From: Streptomyces sp. NBC_01262
Lineage (GTDB): Bacteria > Actinomycetota > Actinomycetes > Streptomycetales > Streptomycetaceae
Reading direction: 5' to 3'
Length of the DNA: 64,000 bases
Assembly (NCBI RefSeq): GCF_036226365.1
Contig: NZ_CP108462.1
Location: 2,046,001-2,110,000, forward strand
In this document: in pieces, positions 8,294-17,161 of the stretch
How positions within the stretch are numbered: the stretch's first letter is position 1
Layout: each line of letters begins with the position of its first letter
Translations under genes and position numbers: made by a program
The notes under the pieces: model-generated
Told to the model about the DNA's origin: nothing
The model's input: only the letters and a program-made list of their open reading frames with translations
Database searches by the model: none

Positions 8294-9352
8294 ATGAGAC
8301 TTACAGACATACCGCTGGACTGGATGCTCTCGGGCGCCGTGGGCCTGGCGGTCGCCGGCGCCGTGGCCGTCTTCTTCGTCCGCAACCGCAAGGCGCAGGC
8401 GGCGGCAGCGGCCGGTGACTCATGGGAGCGTTCAGAGGAACGGCGGCGCAAGAAGGAAGCCGTATACGGCAGTGCCTCCTACATCCTGCTCTTCGCCTGC
8501 GCCTCGGTCGCCGCGGCGCTCTCCTTCCACGGCCTGGTCGGCTTCGGCCAGGAGAACCTGGGCCTGACCGGCGGCTGGGAGTACCTGGTCCCGTTCGGCC
8601 TGGACGGCGCCGCCATGTTCTGCTCGGTACTCGCGGTCCGCGAGGCCAGCCACGGTGACGCCGCGCTCGGTTCCCGTCTGCTGGTGTGGACCTTCGCCGG
8701 CGCCGCCGCCTGGTTCAACTGGGTGCACGCGCCGCGCGGCGGCGGCCACGCCGGCGCGCCGGAGTTCTTCGCGGGCATGTCCCTGTCCGCGGCCGTCCTC
8801 TTCGACCGCGCCCTGAAGCAGACCCGCGTGGCCGCCCTGCGCGAGCAGGGCCTCGTCCCGCGGCCGCTGCCGCAGATCCGGATGGTCCGCTGGCTGCGGG
8901 CGCCCCGTGAGACGTACGGCGCCTGGTCGCTGATGCTCCTGGAGAACGTGCGCACCCTGGACGAGGCGGTCGAGGAGGTCCGCGAGGACAAGCGCCAGAA
9001 GGAGATCGACGGCATACGCCGCCGCGAGCACGACCGTCTGGAGCGCGCCCGCGTCAAGGCGATAAACCGCTCGCACCGCGGCTGGCCGCGTGGTGGCGGC
9101 GGCCGTCAGATCGAACTGCCCAGCGGGTCCACCCCCGCGGGCGGCCAGACCGCCACGGAGCCTGCCATAGATTCCCTGGAGGCAGCCGAACTCCCGGTCC
9201 GCTCCCGCCCGGCCCTGTCGCCGGTCCGCGGTGAGTCCCCGTCCTACACCAGCAGCGCCATCGACCTCACGGCCGAGGACGACACGATGACCCTGCCGAA
9301 GCTGGACTCCCTGGAGCGCAAGCTGGCCGACCTGGAGCGCCAGTACGGCTGA
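8294..9352 (+). CDS. DUF2637 (Spd-like) membrane protein
   Basis: 352 residues. A first membrane segment (about residues 10-28, VGLAVAGAVAVFFV) is followed by a charged loop. Three or four more hydrophobic segments lie between 55 and 170 (YILLFACASVAAALSF, EYLVPFGLDGAAMFC, LLVWTFAGAAAWFNW, AGMSLSAAVLFDRAL), the DUF2637 core. The long C-terminal tail is charged then Pro/Ser-rich (RRREHDRLERARVKAINRSHR), probably cytoplasmic. DUF2637 is known from Streptomyces plasmid spread (Spd) proteins and from conserved chromosomal copies; this looks like the latter because no plasmid genes are nearby. A 186-bp gap precedes it. Confidence 0.85.
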   Translation: MRLTDIPLDWMLSGAVGLAVAGAVAVFFVRNRKAQAAAAAGDSWERSEERRRKKEAVYGSASYILLFACASVAAALSFHGLVGFGQENLGLTGGWEYLVPFGLDGAAMFCSVLAVREASHGDAALGSRLLVWTFAGAAAWFNWVHAPRGGGHAGAPEFFAGMSLSAAVLFDRALKQTRVAALREQGLVPRPLPQIRMVRWLRAPRETYGAWSLMLLENVRTLDEAVEEVREDKRQKEIDGIRRREHDRLERARVKAINRSHRGWPRGGGGRQIELPSGSTPAGGQTATEPAIDSLEAAELPVRSRPALSPVRGESPSYTSSAIDLTAEDDTMTLPKLDSLERKLADLERQYG

Positions 9353-9413
9353 CGAGCCGACGGAGCCGCCGCCTTGGCGTGATGCGGCGCGATCCGTTCG
9401 ACGGTGAGTGAGT

Positions 9414-9448
9414 GTGAGCCCCGGTGACCCCAGGTCGTCGGGGCTCAC
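9414..9448. terminator. Hairpin between convergent genes
   Basis: Nine-base-pair stem GTGAGCCCC (9414-9422) with GGGGCTCAC (9440-9448). It is placed exactly between the DUF2637 gene end at 9352 and the convergent ATPase gene end at 9449, so it probably serves both. There is no U-tract, as is common in Streptomyces. Confidence 0.6.
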
Positions 9449-9895
9449 TCATGCCGTGTCGACGCTGAGCTCGAACCACACGACCTTCCCCGTCCCCTCC
9501 GGGCGTACGCCCCACGCGTCGGCCAGCGCCTGGACGAGCAGCAGCCCGCGCCCCGACGTGACCTGGTCACCGGGGGCCCGTAATCGGGGGTGGCGCGAGA
9601 CGAAGTCGCGTACCTCGACCCGGAGCCGACGGCTGCGCCGTTCCGGGGAGAGCGTCGCGGTCAGGACCGCGCCGCGATCGGTGTGCTGAAGCGCGTTGGT
9701 GACCAGCTCACTGGTCAGCAGTTCGGCCGTGTCGGCGAGACCCGGTACGCCCCAGCCGCGCAGCGCCTCCCGCAGCACCTGGCGTGCCTCTGCCACCGCC
9801 GGCAGGTCGGCGTGCTGGAGCAGTCGCCGTAACTGCCGCCCATCACCGGCCGCCTCGACCTCCTGGCCACCCGTCTCCGCAGGCTGACGTTCCAT
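9449..9895 (-). CDS. ATP-binding protein, RsbW-like anti-sigma/HATPase
   Basis: About 148 residues forming a GHKL-type ATPase like the many Streptomyces RsbW/SpoIIAB relatives. The N box reads ELLTSELVTNALQHT and a G-rich lid GDQVTSGRGLLLVQALADAWG follows. Such proteins usually bind a sigma factor or act as regulators in partner-switching; no sigma factor or anti-sigma antagonist lies next to it, so the partner is unknown. ATG at 9895 (MERQPAETGG) is chosen because GGAGCGGAG precedes it. The frame stays open to 10093, which would run into the divergent OsmC gene. Confidence 0.82.
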   Translation of the reverse strand: MERQPAETGGQEVEAAGDGRQLRRLLQHADLPAVAEARQVLREALRGWGVPGLADTAELLTSELVTNALQHTDRGAVLTATLSPERRSRRLRVEVRDFVSRHPRLRAPGDQVTSGRGLLLVQALADAWGVRPEGTGKVVWFELSVDTA

Positions 9896-10031
9896 CGGCT
9901 CCGCTCCGGCCGCTGTCGTCGTACCTCGAACATCCTCGCGATACTCATGCCCACGGTCCGCGCGGTCCAGACATCTGCGGACGCCTACGATGCTCATGGC
10001 GTCCACGCGGTCCACGACAGGGAGCACAGAC

Positions 10032-10520
10032 ATGGCCATGGTCCACAAGTACGACCTCACCGTCACCTGGACCGGCGCCGCCGGTGGCGGCACGGACTCG
10101 TACCGCTCCTACGACCGCGCCCACGAGGTCACCGCGGACGGGCCGCCGCCGCTGTCCGGCAGCGCCGACCCGCACTTCCGCGGCGACCCCTCCCGCTGGA
10201 ACCCCGAGCAGCTCCTCCTGGCCGCGCTCTCGCAGTGCCACATGCTGTCCTTCCTCTCCCTCTGCTCCCGCGCCGGCATCGTCGTCACCGCCTACACCGA
10301 CCACGCCCACGGCACGATGGCCCAGACCCCCGACGGCGGCGGCCACTTCACCGAGGTCGTCCTGCGCCCGCAGGTCCGGGTCGCCGACCCGGAGATGGCC
10401 GGCCCGGCCGCGGAGCTCCACGAGAAGGCCCACCAGGTCTGCTTCATCGCCAACTCCGTCAACTTCCCGGTGCGGCACGAGCCGGTGGTGACCGGCGAGG
10501 CCCCTACCGAAGCCCCTTGA
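10032..10520 (+). CDS. OsmC family peroxiredoxin-like protein
   Basis: About 162 residues of the OsmC/Ohr fold, which reduces organic hydroperoxides with two cysteines in the cytoplasm. The peroxidatic Cys lies in ALSQCHMLSFLSLC and the resolving Cys in HQVCFIANSVNFPV, both at expected positions. ATG at 10032 (MAMVHKYDLTVTW) has AGGGAG about eight bases upstream and starts directly at the fold. The end overlaps the convergent GH47 gene by 17 bp. No OhrR-type regulator is nearby. Confidence 0.9.
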   Translation: MAMVHKYDLTVTWTGAAGGGTDSYRSYDRAHEVTADGPPPLSGSADPHFRGDPSRWNPEQLLLAALSQCHMLSFLSLCSRAGIVVTAYTDHAHGTMAQTPDGGGHFTEVVLRPQVRVADPEMAGPAAELHEKAHQVCFIANSVNFPVRHEPVVTGEAPTEAP

Positions 10521-11919
10521 GCACATTGCCCTCCGTGCTGAGGTAGTTGTCCGTGTAGTCGAAGCGCGAGGCCTTGGCGAAGAGCAGGTAGTAGTACTTC
10601 ATGTTCTCGCTGTACCAGTACCCCGGCGTCAGGTCCCCGAGCCGCATCGGACTGGCCGTCACGTCATCGACGACGGTGTAGCCGTTGGCGACCTTGCAAT
10701 GCCGCTTCTGCCTGCTGTACAGGTCCCGTGCCCGCGCGCGGTAGCGGTCCTTGCCGGTGGCCAGCCACAGGAACAGACATGAGTCGGCGTACTCCGGACG
10801 CAGCGGATAGGCGGGATTCACCGCCTTCATCGTGCGGTAGTCCAGATACTCCGGCGGCAGCCGGAACTTGCCCAGCACCGCCGTCCACGCGTCGTGGTAC
10901 CGCTCCCCGTCGGCGAGGTGCCCGCTCTGCGCGAGCAGTCCCGCGTAGAAGGCGGTCAGCTCCGACTGGTTGTGGCCGGTCGCCTTCCCGGTCGTCATGT
11001 CGGCCTGACGGAACCACAGGCGGCCGGCCCGCCGCTCCGCGAGCCGCTTGAGCACGGCGGCCGTCAGCTTGTCGTACCAGGCCTTGAGATCGTGGTCGCC
11101 GAACAGCGTCCAGCCGTCCCACAGATACTCGTAGAACGAGTCCACCGGCGGATCGAGCGTGGCCGTCCGCCCGGCCCAGGCCCCCGTCTCGACGTTCAGT
11201 GTCGTGCCGACCAGGTCGATGCGCGAACGCCGGTCGTATACGGCCTTCAGCGCCTTCTTGGCCGCGTCGAAGTACTTCCGGTCCCCCGTGATCCGCGACA
11301 GCTCGCCGAACTCCGCGATGCATGTACCGATTTCGGCGAGCGGGGCCTCAGTGCCCCGCACCTCGCCCGTGGACAGATTGACATATCGATAAGGAGCCCC
11401 CGTCGGCGAGCGGTGGAAGGCCGGCAGCAGCCGGTCCGCGAGCTCGCGGGCCCGGTCCAGGAGCATCCGGTCCTTGGTGGCGGCGTAGGCGGAGAGCAGC
11501 CCGCCGACCAGCCGGATGATCGCCTCGAAGACCTGCACGGGGGCGTTCTGGTCGAGCCGCAGGTCGTTTCTGACCCACTCCACGCCCGCGTTCAGCTCGC
11601 TGTCCAGCTCCATCAGATACAGGGTGTCCAGCGCCTCGATGATCGTCAGCCCCAGCGTCCCGCCCGGAATGAAGAAGTCCGACCCGCTACCGCTCACCGG
11701 CCGCAGCTCGTCCCGCCCCCACGCCAGCCGCCGGTAGGAGTCCCACGCCGTACGGAACTCCTTCACCACATCCGCCCCGAGGGCCGGATACGGATCCGGG
11801 GCCGCCGCCGAGGCCGTGCCCGCGGCCGTCCCTGCCATGGCCACGGCAGGCGTGATCGAGGCGAGCCCGCCGATCATCCTGCGCCGGGTGAGTCCGCCGG
11901 GGCGCGCGTGATTCGTCAT
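10504..11919 (-). CDS. Tat-exported glycoside hydrolase family 47 protein (alpha-1,2-mannosidase-like)
   Basis: 471 residues. The N-terminus has a Tat signal (LTRRRMIGGL, then a hydrophobic Ala-rich stretch and a likely cleavage after about residue 39, ASAAAP). The mature part matches class I alpha-mannosidase (GH47): AWDSYRRLAWGRDELRP, GLTIIEALDTLYLMEL, a central WDGWTLFGDHDLKAWYDKL, and the C-terminal STEGNVLKG, corresponding to the conserved TE-H-P segment. These enzymes form an (alpha/alpha)7 barrel and remove alpha-1,2-mannose with inversion using calcium. Bacterial members are uncommon and the natural substrate is unknown; exported fungal or yeast mannan degradation is an inference. The convergent neighbour overlaps its 3' end. 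Confidence 0.83.
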   Translation of the reverse strand: MTNHARPGGLTRRRMIGGLASITPAVAMAGTAAGTASAAAPDPYPALGADVVKEFRTAWDSYRRLAWGRDELRPVSGSGSDFFIPGGTLGLTIIEALDTLYLMELDSELNAGVEWVRNDLRLDQNAPVQVFEAIIRLVGGLLSAYAATKDRMLLDRARELADRLLPAFHRSPTGAPYRYVNLSTGEVRGTEAPLAEIGTCIAEFGELSRITGDRKYFDAAKKALKAVYDRRSRIDLVGTTLNVETGAWAGRTATLDPPVDSFYEYLWDGWTLFGDHDLKAWYDKLTAAVLKRLAERRAGRLWFRQADMTTGKATGHNQSELTAFYAGLLAQSGHLADGERYHDAWTAVLGKFRLPPEYLDYRTMKAVNPAYPLRPEYADSCLFLWLATGKDRYRARARDLYSRQKRHCKVANGYTVVDDVTASPMRLGDLTPGYWYSENMKYYYLLFAKASRFDYTDNYLSTEGNVLKGLR

Positions 11920-11949
11920 GCCGTGTGAACCGCGTTCCCCCGCGGGGCG

Positions 11950-13275
11950 TTACGGGGTACCTCGGGAGACCTCCCCGTCCCAGACTGCGACGGCCGTGCG
12001 GTCGTCCGCGTAGCCCTTGACCCGGGTCTGCGCGTCGCCGAGGAAGCCCGCCAGCCCCGGCGGCTCCGCGGAACCCCAGCGCCGGACGAGGTGTGCGGCC
12101 AGCGCGGGTTCGCCCCGCAGCGGCTCGGCGAGGCCGCCGCTGCACAGCAGCAGCGTGTCGCCGGGCCGGGCTACGGACGCGCGGAAGCGGAACCGTATGG
12201 CGGGCTCGCCGGGATTCCCGGGGATCCGGTCCTGCGGTTCCGGCTCTACGGCGTCGGCCGGGTCGCCCTCGCCGGGGTCGGGGTCGAGGTCCTGCCATTC
12301 GCCGTCGCGGATACGGAAGAGGCCGCCGTCGCCGGCGCCGAAGAACAGCCGGGTGCGGCAGGCCGGGTCGACGGGCAGCAGCAGGCAGCGCAGGGCGGCG
12401 CTGTACTCGGCCGGGTCGAGGCCGAGGTCGGCGCCACGGGCCCGCAGGCGGCCGTAGCAGCGGTCGGTGAGCCGGTGGAGGCCGGACTTGAGGGAACCGC
12501 GCCGTGAGGCCCGGATGTCCTCGGCCAGCCGGACGTGGCTGCGCCCGACCGCTCCCGCGATCCAGTGGCACGCGTCGGCCGCCGCCCGGTGCGCGGCCTC
12601 GGCGGCCCGTGGCCCGCTGGCCATGGCGAGCAGCAGCAGCGCGTCGTCGCCGGTGCCGAAGCGGGCCGCCAGCAGCGAGTCGCGCCTGGGCTCGCCGCGA
12701 TAGCGGGCGGAGTCGCCCCGCACGGAGGCGGTGCGTACGGTCAGCGAGCCGTACCGCGCGCCGTCGAGGACGGTGTCCGGCACGAGGTCGCCCAGATTCT
12801 CCGGGTCCGCCGGCGGCCAGGCGGTCGGCTCGGCGTCGTAGGTCGGCGGCCGGTCGCCCACGTGGACGGGCTCGGGCTCCGGCTCGGGCTCCTGGAACGG
12901 CGGCTCGGCGGCGGCCCACCCCGGCGGAAGGCCGGGCGGCGCGGGCCAGTTCACCTCGCCCTCACCGGAGGTGGTGGGCTCGGCGGGGTCGCGCCGCAGG
13001 TGCAGCGTGTCGGGCGGCTCCCGGAACGGGGCCTGGGCGGGGATGTGGGGCGGGGCTTGGGGCGGCGCTTGGGGCGAGGTTTGAGGCGAGGCCTGGGACG
13101 GCACTTGGGGCGGGGCCTCGCCGAGGGCACCCAGGGCGGAGGCGTAGCGGTCGTCGACCGTGTCGCCCGGGTCTTCCGCCGCCGATGCCGGCGGATCGGC
13201 CGGTCCTCCGTACAACTGCCGCCACCACTCGTCTTCCTGGCCTTGATGACGGGTCGTATCCCCCTGCTGGCTCAT
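11950..13275 (-). CDS. PP2C-type protein phosphatase domain protein with Pro/Gln-rich N-terminus
   Basis: About 441 residues. Residues 1-130 are low-complexity, with imperfect repeats of Pro-Gln-Ala/Ser (PQASPQTSPQAPPQAPP) and acidic Pro-Glu runs. The C-terminal 250 residues look like a divergent PP2C phosphatase: TASVRGDSARYRGEPRRDSL, LLLLAMASGP (the usual DGxGG is degraded), DTLLLCSGGLAEPL and a final GYADDRTAVAVWD (usual DN replaced by DD). It would dephosphorylate Ser/Thr if active, but the altered metal site makes that uncertain. ATG at 13275 begins MSQQGDTTRHQG. It is divergent from the LuxR-type regulator; no kinase is adjacent. Confidence 0.8.
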   Translation of the reverse strand: MSQQGDTTRHQGQEDEWWRQLYGGPADPPASAAEDPGDTVDDRYASALGALGEAPPQVPSQASPQTSPQAPPQAPPHIPAQAPFREPPDTLHLRRDPAEPTTSGEGEVNWPAPPGLPPGWAAAEPPFQEPEPEPEPVHVGDRPPTYDAEPTAWPPADPENLGDLVPDTVLDGARYGSLTVRTASVRGDSARYRGEPRRDSLLAARFGTGDDALLLLAMASGPRAAEAAHRAAADACHWIAGAVGRSHVRLAEDIRASRRGSLKSGLHRLTDRCYGRLRARGADLGLDPAEYSAALRCLLLPVDPACRTRLFFGAGDGGLFRIRDGEWQDLDPDPGEGDPADAVEPEPQDRIPGNPGEPAIRFRFRASVARPGDTLLLCSGGLAEPLRGEPALAAHLVRRWGSAEPPGLAGFLGDAQTRVKGYADDRTAVAVWDGEVSRGTP

Positions 13276-13492
13276 GCCCTTATTGTCCACCGCGACACGC
13301 GCCGGGAAACAGCGAACACGCACACCAATGGCCCGACGGGCGGCCCGCCCCCTCCGCAGGCCGCTCCGTCGGACGATCCCGTGAGAAACCTTGCCAGGAC
13401 ATGGGTTCGAGCAGAGATGATGTCCGCGGCGGAATTCCGCCATGGCTCGTTTCCGCCATCCCATATCGGCATAAGGCCTGGAAGGGGTATTC

Positions 13493-14485
13493 GTGCTCGG
13501 CGCCATAGGACTCGACGAGGACCAGGAGTCGGCGTACCGCGCCCTGGTGGGGCTCGGGGCCGCCGAGGTCACCGACCTGTCGCACCGGCTCGGGCTGCCG
13601 GAGGACGTCACCGCGCGCGCTCTGCGGCAGCTCGAACGCCAGGGCCTGGTGGCCAGATCCTCCTCCCGCCCGGGCCGCTGGGTGGCCGCTCCCCCGGCGG
13701 TCGCGCTGGGCGCGCTGCTCACCCGGCAGCGGCACGGCCTCGAACAGGCCGAGCTCGCGGCCGCCCTGCTCGCCCAGGAGTTCCGTGCGGAGGCCGAGGA
13801 GCCGAAGGTGCACGACCTGGTGGAGGTCGTGACCGGCGCGAGCGCCGTCGCCAGCCGCTTCATGCAGCTCCAGCTCGGCGCGGAGAAGGAGGTCTGCGCG
13901 CTGGTCACCGGCAATCCGGTGGTCGTGACCGGCATGGACAACAGCGCCGAGGAGCAGGCCGCCGAGCGCGGCGTCTCCTACCGGGTGGTCGTCGAGCGCG
14001 AGGTCATCAACGCCACGACCGGGCTCACCGAGCTCAGCGCGGCCCTCGGACGGAACGAGGAGGTACGGGTCATCGACCGCGTACCCACCAAGCTCGTCGT
14101 CGCCGACCGCGCCCTCGCGATGGTCCCGCTGGCCGGCGCCGCCGCCGGCGGCCCGTCCGGGCCCGCCGCCCTCATCGTCCACGCCAGCGGCCTGCTGGAG
14201 TCCCTGATGGCCCTGTTCGAGGCCGTCTGGCGCGAGGCCCTGCCCCTGCGGCTCGACCCGGACGGCCTGCCCAAGGAGGCCGGGCCCGCCGGGCCGGACA
14301 GCATGGACCTGCAGATCCTGTCCCTGCTCCTGGCCGGCCTCACCGATGCCAGCGTCGCCAAGCAGCTCGACCTGGGCCTGCGGACCGTCCAGCGGCGCGT
14401 CCAGCGGCTCATGGAGATCACCGAGGTCTCCACCCGCCTCCAGCTCGGCTGGCACGCGTACGACAGGGGCTGGGTCGCCCGATAA
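13493..14485 (+). CDS. LuxR-type regulator with TrmB-like N-terminus
   Basis: 330 residues with two DNA-binding-like parts. Residues 1-65 form a TrmB/MarR-type winged helix (AYRALVGLGAAEVTDLSHRLG, then VTARALRQLERQGLVAR). The C-terminal 60 residues form a LuxR-type helix-turn-helix (ILSLLLAGLTDASVAKQLDL, then RTVQRRVQRLMEITEVSTR). The middle lacks a recognised sensor domain but resembles the PLD-like region of other Streptomyces TrmB-LuxR regulators. The start is GTG at 13493 behind GAAGGGG. It is divergent from the phosphatase gene across 217 bp. The target is unknown. Confidence 0.87.
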   Translation: MLGAIGLDEDQESAYRALVGLGAAEVTDLSHRLGLPEDVTARALRQLERQGLVARSSSRPGRWVAAPPAVALGALLTRQRHGLEQAELAAALLAQEFRAEAEEPKVHDLVEVVTGASAVASRFMQLQLGAEKEVCALVTGNPVVVTGMDNSAEEQAAERGVSYRVVVEREVINATTGLTELSAALGRNEEVRVIDRVPTKLVVADRALAMVPLAGAAAGGPSGPAALIVHASGLLESLMALFEAVWREALPLRLDPDGLPKEAGPAGPDSMDLQILSLLLAGLTDASVAKQLDLGLRTVQRRVQRLMEITEVSTRLQLGWHAYDRGWVAR

Positions 14486-14526
14486 ACCGGGGGGCGGGGC
14501 GGCCCCGCGTCCGGCACAGTGGGCAC

Positions 14527-15009
14527 ATGGGGACCGCACAGGTGTGCCTGGTCGGCGCAGTGATGCTGCTCGGCCTGCTGGGCGTGCTCGTGCCGGGCAT
14601 CCCCGGGCCGCTGGTGTGCTGGGCCGCCGTCCTGTGGTGGGCCGGCGAGGAGCACACCCCCCTGTCGTGGGGCGTTCTCGCCGCCGCGACGGGCGTGCTG
14701 CTGCTCAACCTGGTGCTGAAATGGCTCCTCCCGGCCCGCTCCATGCGCGCCGCCGGGGTGTCATGGCGTGCCCTGTTCACCGCCGGAGCCGTCGCCATCG
14801 CCGGCTTCTTCCTGGTGCCGGTCATCGGCGCGCCCATCGGCTTCGTGGGCGGGCTCTACGCCTTCGAGCGCGTCCGCCTGGGCAGCCACGGCGGCGCGTG
14901 GTCCTCCACGCGGACCGCTATGCGGGCGATCGGGTTCGGCATGCTCATCGAGCTCTTCGCCTGCCTGCTGGTCGCCGGCGCGTGGCTGGGCGCGGTCCTC
15001 GGCGGCTGA
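14527..15009 (+). CDS. DUF456 family small membrane protein
   Basis: 160 residues with three to four membrane helices (VCLVGAVMLLGLLGVLVPG, WAAVLWWAG, GVLAAATGVLLLNLVLKWLL, FTAGAVAIAGFFLVPVIGAP) and the glycine-rich GAPIGFVGGLYAFERVRLG loop typical of DUF456. The function of the family is unknown. ATG at 14527 follows the regulator gene by 41 bp on the same strand. Confidence 0.85.
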   Translation: MGTAQVCLVGAVMLLGLLGVLVPGIPGPLVCWAAVLWWAGEEHTPLSWGVLAAATGVLLLNLVLKWLLPARSMRAAGVSWRALFTAGAVAIAGFFLVPVIGAPIGFVGGLYAFERVRLGSHGGAWSSTRTAMRAIGFGMLIELFACLLVAGAWLGAVLGG

Positions 15010-15151
15010 CCCACGGGTGTTGCGGTGGGGCACCCTACAGCCTTCACCTGCCGCATGTCCGAGATCCGTAACAGAGGGATCCTTCCTGCCCCCGCATCCG
15101 TCCTTCCATGCGCTGGACCGGTAATTTCCGCGCACCTGGGAGCGAAGCGAC

Positions 15152-16024
15152 ATGGCAGGACTGACCGTCACACGGGGGACCCGCGAGCGAATAGTGATGG
15201 TGACGGCGGTCACCAGCGTGGCCGGGCTGGCCGCGCTCGCTTCCGTCTGGACCGCTCACGCGCATCCGGTAGCACGGGGCACGGCGACGGCCGCCCCGCA
15301 CACGTCGGCGTCGAAGTCGAAGCCGAAGCCGAAGCCGAAGTCGTCAGGGAAGCAGTCGGAGCCTTCGAAGCCGATCCCGGGGCAGACGTCGGTCCCTGAC
15401 GCGTCGTTGCCCGCGCCGCGCGTGAGCATGGACATCGCGCACGCCTCCGACAAGGGCGCGCACGCCGTCAACATCACGATCGACGACGGGCCGGACCCGG
15501 TGTGGACGCCCAAGATCCTGCGGGTCCTCAAGGAGAACGGCGTGAAGGCCGTCTTCTGCATGATCGGCCCGCAGGCCGCCGCCCACCCGGAGATCGTTCG
15601 GCAGGTCGTGGCGGCCGGGCACCGGCTGTGCGACCACACGGTCTCGCACGACACCACCATGGCCACGAAGTCCCGCGCCTACCAGTCCAAGGAGGTCCTG
15701 GACGCCGAGCAGATGATCGAGGCAGCCTCGGGCGGCGTGAAGCCGCTCTACTACCGCGCTCCCGGCGGCGCCTTCACCCCGTACAGCCGGCAGATCGCCG
15801 CCGCCCGGGCGATGCGGCCGCTCGGCTGGAACGTGGACTCCAAGGACTTCGACCGGCCCGGGGCGGCGGCCCTGGTCGCGACCGTCAAGAACGAGCTCCC
15901 CAACGGCCCGACGGTCCTCTTCCACGACGGCGGCGGCGACCGGGGCCAGACGGTGGCCGCACTGCGCCAACTGCTGCCCTGGCTGAAGCAGCACGGGTAC
16001 TCTTTCGGCTTCCCGGTGCGGTGA
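15152..16024 (+). CDS. Polysaccharide deacetylase (NodB domain), membrane-anchored or secreted
   Basis: 290 residues. An N-terminal hydrophobic segment (about 15-35) serves as signal or anchor, followed by a Lys-Pro/Ser linker made from a 6-bp tandem repeat near 15318-15342. The NodB domain has all family motifs: TIDDGPDP (base Asp and metal Asp), HTVSHDT (metal histidines), RAPGG, and LFHDGGGDR near the end. It removes acetyl groups from cell-wall or chitin-like polymers outside the cell. ATG at 15152 follows GGGAGCGAAGCGAC. The LacI operator palindrome lies just past its stop codon. Confidence 0.9.
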   Translation: MAGLTVTRGTRERIVMVTAVTSVAGLAALASVWTAHAHPVARGTATAAPHTSASKSKPKPKPKSSGKQSEPSKPIPGQTSVPDASLPAPRVSMDIAHASDKGAHAVNITIDDGPDPVWTPKILRVLKENGVKAVFCMIGPQAAAHPEIVRQVVAAGHRLCDHTVSHDTTMATKSRAYQSKEVLDAEQMIEAASGGVKPLYYRAPGGAFTPYSRQIAAARAMRPLGWNVDSKDFDRPGAAALVATVKNELPNGPTVLFHDGGGDRGQTVAALRQLLPWLKQHGYSFGFPVR

Positions 16025-16025
16025 G

Positions 16026-16043
16026 GGTGAGAGCGCTCTCACC
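16026..16043. promoter_or_regulatory. LacI-family operator (18-bp perfect palindrome)
   Basis: GGTGAGAGCGCTCTCACC is a perfect 18-bp palindrome lying 57-74 bases before the LacI gene start. The core GAGAGCGCTCTC recurs twice upstream of the sugar ABC transporter at 21.7-21.9 kb. The site resembles the CebR box TGGGAGCGCTCCCA with two symmetrical changes. Inference: the LacI protein autoregulates here. Confidence 0.78.
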
Positions 16044-16099
16044 ACGCCTGCGCAGCGGTTACGCTGTCCTCGTCACGGATCCCGACGAGGAGCCCTCCT

Positions 16100-17161
16100 T
16101 TGACCGACCGCGCAGCCACCGGCCCCGCCGCGCCCCGTCCGACCCTGGAAGCCGTCGCCGAGCGGGCCGGTGTGTCACGGGCCACCGCGTCCCGCGTGGT
16201 GAACGGCGGTGCGGGGGTGCGCGCCCCGCTCGTGGAGCGGGTGCGCGAGGCGGTCGCGGAGCTGGGCTACGTACCGAACCAGGCGGCCCGCACCCTGGTC
16301 ACCCGGCGCAATGACGCGGTGGCGGTGATCGTGGCGGAGCCGGAGACCCGGGTCTTCACGGACCCGTTCTTCGCGGAGCAGCTGCTCGGCATCAGCCGCG
16401 AGCTCACCGCGCACGACTCACAGCTCGTCCTGCTCCTGGTCGAGGGCCCCGAGGACTACGACCGCGTCGGCCGCTACCTCGCCGGCGGCCACGTCGACGG
16501 GGCGCTGGTCTTCTCGCTGCACGCCGACGACCCGCTGCCCGGCATCATCCGCCGCATAGGCCTGCCCACGGTCTTCGGCGGCCGCCCCGGCTGGCCCGGC
16601 TCGGAGGGCGACCGCAGCATCCTCTACGTCGACTCCGACAACCGGGGCGGCGCCCGCGACGCCGTACGCCACCTGGTCGCCCTCGGCCGGACCCGCGTCG
16701 CCACGATCACCGGCCCGCTGGACCAGACCGCCTCCGTCGACCGCCTCGACGGCTACCACGACATCCTTCTGGACACCGACCCCCGCCTCATCGCCGAGGG
16801 CGACTTCTCCGCCCCCGGCGGCGAGCGCGCCATGGCCCTGCTGCTGAGCCGGGCCCCGGACCTGGACGCCGTCTTCGTCGCCTCCGACCTCATGGCGTCG
16901 GGCGCCCTGCGCGTGCTGCGCGAGCGCGGCCTGCGGGTCCCGGAGGACGTGGCCGTGGTCGGATTCGACGACATGGCCACGGTCGCCGAGGCCGCCGAAC
17001 CGCCGCTCACCACCGTCCGCCAGGACATCGAGGGCATGGGCCGCCTCATGGTCCGCCTGCTGCTGCGCGGCCTGGAGTGGACGGACGACGCGGCGGCGGG
17101 CGGCCGCCCGCTGTCCTCCGTGGTCACCCCTACCCGGCTGGTGAGGCGCGCGTCGGCGTGA
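16100..17161 (+). CDS. LacI family regulator (CebR-like)
   Basis: 353 residues. The LacI helix-turn-helix is at about 14-65 (TLEAVAERAGVSRATASRVVNGG, partly quoted, then LGYVPNQAARTL with the hinge helix). A periplasmic-binding-type effector domain follows (IVAEPETRVFTDPFF, VDSDNRGGARDAVRHLV, AVVGFDDMATVAEAAEPPLTTV). The start is TTG at 16100 behind GGAG. The shared operator sequence suggests that it also controls the cellobiose-type transporter 5.7 kb downstream; in many Streptomyces the CebR gene sits directly beside cebE. Effector inferred as a cello-oligosaccharide, not shown. Confidence 0.9.
   Translation: MTDRAATGPAAPRPTLEAVAERAGVSRATASRVVNGGAGVRAPLVERVREAVAELGYVPNQAARTLVTRRNDAVAVIVAEPETRVFTDPFFAEQLLGISRELTAHDSQLVLLLVEGPEDYDRVGRYLAGGHVDGALVFSLHADDPLPGIIRRIGLPTVFGGRPGWPGSEGDRSILYVDSDNRGGARDAVRHLVALGRTRVATITGPLDQTASVDRLDGYHDILLDTDPRLIAEGDFSAPGGERAMALLLSRAPDLDAVFVASDLMASGALRVLRERGLRVPEDVAVVGFDDMATVAEAAEPPLTTVRQDIEGMGRLMVRLLLRGLEWTDDAAAGGRPLSSVVTPTRLVRRASA

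Noticed and set aside
8294..9352. Spd-like DUF2637 gene as a sign of an integrated plasmid
   Set aside because: No integrase, tra/FtsK gene, replication gene or tRNA attachment site is nearby; a conserved chromosomal copy is more likely.
15010..15151. A c-di-AMP riboswitch before the deacetylase
   Set aside because: The 142-bp leader does not show the conserved stems of the ydaO/rpfA-type element; only a plain ribosome binding site is visible.
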